From positions 139,425,422 to 139,489,421 of the forward strand of contig OY754329.1 of assembly GCA_963573305.1 (NCBI GenBank): a stretch of 64,000 nucleotides of DNA. Reading direction: 5' to 3'. Shown in pieces: positions 58,608 to 64,000 of this stretch. Made by a program: the position numbers and the translations under genes. Under the pieces are notes generated by a model that did not search any database, was not told the DNA's origin, and was given only the letters and a program-made list of their open reading frames with translations. Numbering within the stretch: position 1 is the first letter of the stretch; each line of letters starts with the position of its first letter. Source of the DNA: Pyrrhosoma nymphula. Taxonomy: Eukaryota; Arthropoda; Insecta; Odonata; Coenagrionidae.

Positions 58608-60440
58608 TTATGTATATATCTGAGCAACCCTGCGCTTAAATATACTGAGAGAAGGAGCGTCTCTAACTTCGGGAGGTAGTGAGTTCCAAGTTGATATTAA
58701 TTTACTTATTGCTGAGCAATCAATATAGTCATATCCAGATGTTGTATTCTTCATTGGCAAAGGGTTACGTAATGCATAAGGCAGGCTCCTTTCTTGGAAC
58801 AATTCATCAATTTTTGGTGACGAGTATAATTTGTTTGCTATCTTATAGGCTACATGGCAATAATGTCTGTTGAGTAGACCCTCAACAGACAACAATCCCA
58901 ATGTCATCCTTCTTTCTGTGTAGTCATGGTCGAAATAATGCATTGGCTGCCTAGACTTATAACTTACATATCTAATAAACTTATGTTCAATTGAGCACAA
59001 CTCATTTATTAACACTTGCCTATATGGCAACCATATCACAGAGCAGTAGTTAATTATAGGTAATATCAAGGTTTTATACAAGTATACTAAGGTTTTAGTA
59101 TTCCTGAAGTCCACACTAACACTCCTTATCAATCCAAGAATCCTTAAGCACTTATTGACTACATGATTAACATGTTCTCTGCATGACAAGGAAGAGTCAA
59201 GGTACACTCCCAGATCCCTTACAACTGTTGCTCTTTCGAGCTGTATATTCTCCAATCTATAGTCAAACTCAAGTCGCGGAGCCCCCCTACAAAACGATAG
59301 GCTCAAGCTTTTGTGGAAGTTAATTGACAATCCATTTTTGGTGGACCATAGCAACAGTAGATTAAGGTCTTCCTGCAAGGCAATAGCATCCTCAAGACAA
59401 GTTATTTTTTTATAGACTTTGGCATCATCTGCATATAAGATTATATTGCCACCTCTGAGGGATTCTGGGAGATCGTTAATGTATAGCGTGAAAAGTATTG
59501 GACGAAGATTGGAGCCCTGTGGAACTCCGGACGATGCCATAAAAGTATACGATAATGGACCATTAATTCAGACTGCTTGTTTACGATTGGACAAATAAGA
59601 TTCAAGCCACCGAAACAAGGTCCCACGAACTCCAGCATTCCAAACCTTCTGCAAAAGTAATCGATGATTTACGGTATCAAATGCCTTAGAAAAATCTATG
59701 TATATAGAATCAACTTGCAATCTTTCTCTGAATACCTGCGTGATGAAGTCCACATACAGCAGAAGGTTTGTTAGAGTTGACCTCCCCTTAACAAAACCGT
59801 GCTGAAATAGACCAATTGTCAACAAGAAGTGCTCAAAAAGTCTTTTGGAGACAATTGATTCAAATAATTTTGCATGTGTACTTAAAATTGAAATTGGCCT
59901 ATAATTGGATATGTCTTCTCTTTTGCCAGACTTAAAAATGGGAAAAATGTATGACATTTTCCATTGTTCAGGGAAAACCCCTGAACACAGTGATTGATTA
60001 ATTAGAAATAAAAATGGCTTGTGGAGGGATGACAAACAGCGCCTAAGAAAGTAGGGGGGGATATTATCAGGTCCTGATTTGACATTGTCATCCAGGCCTC
60101 TCACTGCCATAAATAATTCTTCTTCCGTGACCTGCATAGAAATTAGAAGTTGAGTGCTATCGACTGTAGGTAAGTCTTCAAGTACAGAATTAGTGTAAAC
60201 AGATTTAAAGTGGTATGCAAAAAGGTCACAGATGCTCCTTCTGCATTGCGCAGACCTATCTCTTAAAAACATTTCATTAGGTAGAAAGGAGTCTTTACGA
60301 AATTTATGCACATGCGCCCAAAAAAACTTGATGTGGTGCCGAATATTGGACTCAACCTTCAATATACATTGCGAGTATAGCTTTCTAGACCATTGTAAAC
60401 ATTTGGCTCGTACTTTCTTAAATTCTATATAGTTATAATT
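58608..60440 (-). pseudogene. reverse transcriptase ORF2, one nonsense codon
   Basis: One frame stays open from about 60438 to the stop at 58608 except for a TGA at 59570-59568, between YLSNRKQAV and INGPLSYTFMASSGVPQGS. The upstream part has an N-terminal YIEFKKVRAKCLQWSRKLYS, then GPDNIPPYFLR, SNYRPISILS, GFVKGRSTLTNL and DFSKAFDTVNH (catalytic Asp). The downstream part has SSGVPQGS, the catalytic YADD (59435-59424), LGVYLDSSL and the C-terminal thumb-like region ending near SISIFKRR-type residues. GSNLRPILF has Arg where most such enzymes have Gly. About 610 codons remain. The protein was once an RNA-templated DNA polymerase copying its own element. Confidence 0.85.
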
Positions 60441-62654
60441 CTATTATAGTTTTGATTGTAATTACTTTTGGTGATGTAAAGTTTGTTTGTGTCATAATGG
60501 TGATGTCAAAGTTTTGCTTACTTATTCATGGTACATCATATACAATGTCATGTGTGTATTTATTTTCCCATGAGGATTCTTTTCTTTCCTCATAATGATT
60601 TACCGACTTACAATTAATGGAACTGATTAGTCCGAGCATAATCTTTGCATAGTAAATGGAATTTCCTACTTCCATATGATTTTCAAAGAGGCCTCAAAGA
60701 ACGATGTCTTCTGAAAAATAATTAAATTCCAGTCTGGAAAATATTGATGCATAACGACGGAAAAGCTAGCTGAAACATTATGATCAATGATAGGGCTCTC
60801 ATTATGGATTGTAATTACATCGTGAATATAATTCTTAATGTACAATCGACATGTATGATCGGATAAACAAATTATTTACAATTTTTATACTTATGTGCAT
60901 AGGTATAAACAGAGTTATACTTTGTCGTGATATCATAGTGAATCATTTCTTAAAAGTAGGATGCTCATGAGAAATTGTTCGGGGTTTTACAGTTGAGTTT
61001 TGCAAGGATTAATCACATATTAATTGACATCAAACACTGAATTTCATTGAATAACATGGCATTGACAAACATTTTTTGAAAATTGTGTTGGCTGCTACCC
61101 ATCCATGATGTGTAACCTTCACATCCCCTAATGGCATTTGAAAATGCACCTGATAGTGTGTCTGGTGAAGCACATGGAGAAGAATGCACTCGATAAAAAA
61201 AATTAAGATAAAAGAAATGAGTGATGAAATAACCATGGAGTCACTGTCAGATGTAAACATGCCGTAATGGAAGGAAATTGCAAGGATCGTTAAATCAGCG
61301 TAAATTTAAAACAATTACTCTCACAAAGCAACTTGAAGCAGAGGTAGAAAGAAATTAAAGGGAGCGATTGTATTCCCCGGTTGACTCCAGCGGATGTGGC
61401 AAAATTACTAAGTTGAATATTAAATTACCTGTACTCCAAAGACAAAATCACAAAAAGAAGGAATCTTTCTGATTAACCCGAAGTGGGGTTAAAGATTGCC
61501 ACAATAAAATAACCCTTAAGAATGCTCACACACAGAAAACCAATAACACAAAAATTTGGAATAACACAACTTGTTGAAATTAATCATTTAACAAAATGAA
61601 CTCAGAATTAGCCTGCGGAAGGTTGTACTTTCACATATAAGACCCGGGGGTGATTTTTTTAGCCCTAATTTTGGAAAAAGGGTGTCTTATCTTAAGTCTT
61701 AATGCAAAGCATTAAGATTCAAGCCATACTCATCCAAATTTATTCTATTTGGCAAGCTTTTATCTCTGGAGGAGTTCAGCTCACTGTGGGAGAAAGTCTT
61801 GCACCTCTCTGTTTCTTGCCCACACCAAAGAATTCATACACGTGCACCAACAGGAAAACAGCAGAGAGCTATTCGCACACTCTCTCCTCTTAAATAGCCA
61901 TGAGCAGAGATTTCTGACAAGCGGCACTGTTATCTGCTAATATTGATGAACCAACTTGCCCTTCAATATTGCACAACATGCAATAACCAGTATTTAGTGG
62001 TGGCACTAAAAGAACAATTTTTTCATTACAACTGATTCACAACTGTAACAGTTCCAGCAGGGCTATTCTCATTTTCGGGGCCATACGTATGGCCGGCCGT
62101 AAGTTTCGTATGGCCTGACCCGAAATTACGGCCTACGTCGATTCCCATCTCGAGGGGCCATATCGTACGGCTTGGCCATAAGTCTTAACGCCGATTTCAC
62201 TGGTGAGTATGAGAATCTTTTGCGGTACAGTACGTTGAAATGCTTTGAAATCACTACCAGCGCTACTGAAAATGTCATTTTTGCGGCAGTTACTGGAAGT
62301 ATATCGAAAAAAACGGACGATCGCAAAGCACAATGGCGAAAATCGTGGTAAATAAACATAGAGCTCTATGTAAACAAACCTAGAAAAACGTTGTGGAATT
62401 TTTGTTGACCGGAAAATATCTGATAATGGAAGGAGCGGAGTAAGTTACCCGTTGTTAATTTTTTCTTAATGACATTTAGTGCTATTTAAATCCATTAATA
62501 AGGTGTTTGAAGAACGCGTTCTCCATTTGCTCGAGGTGCTGACAATCACTGTGCTTTGCGTGCTTCTACGACGTGCTTTGCGAGATTCAATGTATATGAT
62601 GTTTGTTCTACGATGACTATCATCCTGAATCATGCAAATGATAAATAAAGATGT

Positions 62655-62930
62655 AACATAAGTGGTTAGGTAGTGTACTGGCCTTCCACGTCCTATTCTC
62701 GTATACGAATTGCAGAGCATTCCGAAATTCATTCTGATCCTTGCGTGTAATGTGGATTACACCATGGTGCAGTACACCGTCCTTCAGATGGGACGTTAAA
62801 CCAGTTAAATCGTGGTCCCCTTGGCACCATTCGCAAAGACTAGGCTAATGCTGATGCCGGGTTTCTATCCACCCTTCATCCTATATGTTCCCAATCCCTA
62901 GCATTACATTCCCAATGGAAGCATAAGCAG
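62655..62930 (+). mobile_element. SINE-like sequence with conserved central motif
   Basis: A tRNA-like A box, GTGGTTAGGTAGTGTACTGG, lies at 62662-62681. A degraded B-box region (TATACGAATTGC) and a body with CAGATGGGACGTTAAACC (62786-62803) and GTGGTCCCCTTGG follow. A GGGACGTTAAA...GGTCCC arrangement is, to my recollection, a conserved central domain of several animal SINEs. The A-rich tail is not sharply defined. Confidence 0.45.
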
Positions 62931-63189
62931 TGTTTAGGGTGGATTTCACCCTCAATCATTTATTCCAATGCCATTATTTTGTCCCCATCCCTAGGTATGA
63001 TAATTTACAATCACAATAATTAACAATATATCTTTTAATATAAAAAAGAAATATATAACCGCCCTTGCTCCAATCCCTACCCTGTTAACAACTCCTTAAT
63101 TATTTTTTTAATTGCCTAAGAATATTTTTCAGTGAAGTTACCATGATAAGAACTAAGTAGGTATATAAAAATTAAAGCAATAAAAACCT

Positions 63190-63275
63190 ACAAAAATATT
63201 GTCAACGATCGCTGATCACCCCGACCGTAGGCGAGCACCTTATCCACTGGGCTATCACGATCCCTACATTGAATG
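63190..63275 (-). mobile_element. tRNA-like SINE head fragment
   Basis: On the minus strand GATAGCCCAGTGGATAAGGT followed by GCTCGCCTACGG is a good tRNA A box and anticodon-arm-like segment. The expected B box GGTTCGAATCC is not intact (GGGGTGATCAGCG instead). Not a functional tRNA gene. Confidence 0.4.
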
Positions 63276-64000
63276 TCGCTTCACACGAGTTACATATCGC
63301 AACATGCTATTTCTAACATTTTTAGATGTTTTTTTCTTAAACAATTACGGTGTCGTCTCACTTCGGCATATCGAATTAATAAAATTTAACTACAGAACCA
63401 GATATTATGAGCTCGATTGGCCACCCGACGGTCGTATTCTCCCTTGTCATCAATTTGGCATTGTGAAAGAAACATCTTGTCCCTGGCAGCATATTACTTC
63501 CCCGAAAAACTGCCCTCGTTGAAAGTATTGGAAGACTGAACAAAGTTCCGAAAGAGATTTATTAGGGAAAGGGGCAAACTTCAGGAATAGATGCACAAAT
63601 GATGCATCGTGGTAAATGTGAAGAAGAAGGTTACTTAGATTGCAATTGATAACTTCGCTATGCGTGTCTATAAATTAGAGAAACCTTATTTTTCGTCATT
63701 TTGCTAACTTAGGTCAATGATCTGGTATATTTATAACAGAACAAGATCAATAATTGATGCGCAAAATCAATTTATAACTCCGAGGTGGGCAACTCTCTTT
63801 TCGTATGGCCCGTCTTATGTCGGCCTCTGAGGCAGGTCATAATATTACGGCCTTCGGGCCATACGTACTGCCCGACTTATGGCCCTTGGCTCAGATGGGA
63901 ATCGTTCGAGGCCATATGTATGGCCCGAGGCCGTAGTTACGGTCGATTTCGACTTATGGCCCGGCCATACGATAATGGGAATAGCCCTGCAGGAAACAAC

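Larger units (their letters stand above)
58298..60440 (-). mobile_element. 5'-truncated non-LTR retrotransposon
   Basis: The element runs on the minus strand from about 60440, where the frame meets a stop and homology ends, to a tail of four-base AAAT units near 58298-58314. It carries the reverse transcriptase and C-terminal part of ORF2 but no endonuclease and no ORF1, as expected for 5' truncation during target-primed reverse transcription. The 3' untranslated part contains a roughly 130-bp duplicated unit. The Jockey superfamily (Jockey/CR1-like) fits best, while the exact clade needs a tree. It lies antisense in the MED13 intron. Confidence 0.82.
62058..63989. mobile_element. palindromic TIR element with SINE-like inserts
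   Basis: The left end CAGGGCTATTCTCATTTTCG and the right end, the inverse of CAGGGCTATTCCCATTATCG, face each other 1.9 kb apart. Both terminal 120-200 bp are packed with GGCCATAC and GTATGGCC in both orientations, including the perfect palindrome GGCCATACGTATGGCC (62079-62094). CAG directly flanks both ends, so a 3-bp target duplication is possible, but the flanks are also partly palindromic. The interior has no recognisable transposase and contains SINE-like sequence at 62655-62930 and 63190-63275. The superfamily is unresolved. Confidence 0.65.
54451..64000 (+). other. MED13 intron after exon n, cut by window edge
   Basis: It opens at GTGAGT. No downstream MED13 exon (expected next: the YG.DESPEPLPIPT..LVGYD block) is found to 64000. 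It contains a Tigger-type element (56431-58062), a non-LTR retrotransposon (58298-60440) and a palindromic TIR element (62058-63989). The intervals 54.5-56.4 kb and 60.5-62.0 kb show no supported feature. Confidence 0.75.

Noticed and set aside
63190..63275. tRNA gene on the minus strand
   Set aside because: The A-box region is good but the B box and acceptor stem are not intact, so it is treated as a SINE head fragment.
54451..64000. A further MED13 exon downstream of 54450
   Set aside because: I searched for the expected ESPEPLPIPT and GYD blocks and saw none; presumably beyond the window.

Overview
The window reads as one strand of an intron-rich arthropod nuclear genome, most likely an insect. 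It has GT-AG introns of kilobase length, AT-rich non-coding DNA and many decayed eukaryotic transposons. Nothing looks bacterial or viral, and the species cannot be named from the sequence.

The only host gene I can support is MED13 (Drosophila skuld), the subunit that ties the CDK8 kinase module to core Mediator. It lies on the + strand as 14 exons between 6036 and 54450. Splice phases match at every junction, giving about 1686 codons. Exon 1 of this set opens inside a codon, at a point matching roughly residue 185 of vertebrate MED13, so the start codon and first exons lie before the window. The last exon ends after the conserved QFHRLAGRG segment, so the exons for the C-terminal MID/PIWI-like lobes lie after it. 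The exons carry conserved MED13 blocks joined by insect-specific low-complexity stretches (poly-His, poly-Cys, Ser-rich).

The remaining roughly 90 % is intron, much of it transposon debris. Region by region: 1-6 kb holds a hAT element with a fragment of transposase C-terminus. 6.5-12.5 kb holds a GC-rich terminal-inverted-repeat (TIR) element, a GC-rich island and a TTAA-flanked miniature element (MITE). 17-24 kb holds two TIR elements sharing similar ends, a tRNA-derived SINE and a Tigger-type element. 24-29 kb holds a non-LTR retrotransposon remnant. 30-36 kb holds a Tigger element with DDE-domain remains, a foldback hairpin and three TTAA MITEs. 38-43 kb holds two more TA-flanked elements. 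45-53 kb holds a nested complex: a 4.7-kb TA-flanked element containing a SINE, a 20-bp minisatellite and a second element with a 5-bp target duplication. 56-58 kb holds a Tigger element with a recognisable CENP-B-type helix-turn-helix remnant. 58.3-60.4 kb holds a 5'-truncated non-LTR retrotransposon whose reverse transcriptase is open except for one stop. 62-64 kb holds a palindrome-rich inverted-repeat element with SINE-like inserts.

I did not find a convincing new biological system. The most useful observations are the architecture of MED13 in this lineage, a candidate phosphodegron, several transposon families definable from paired ends within one gene, and two hairpins worth checking for small RNAs.
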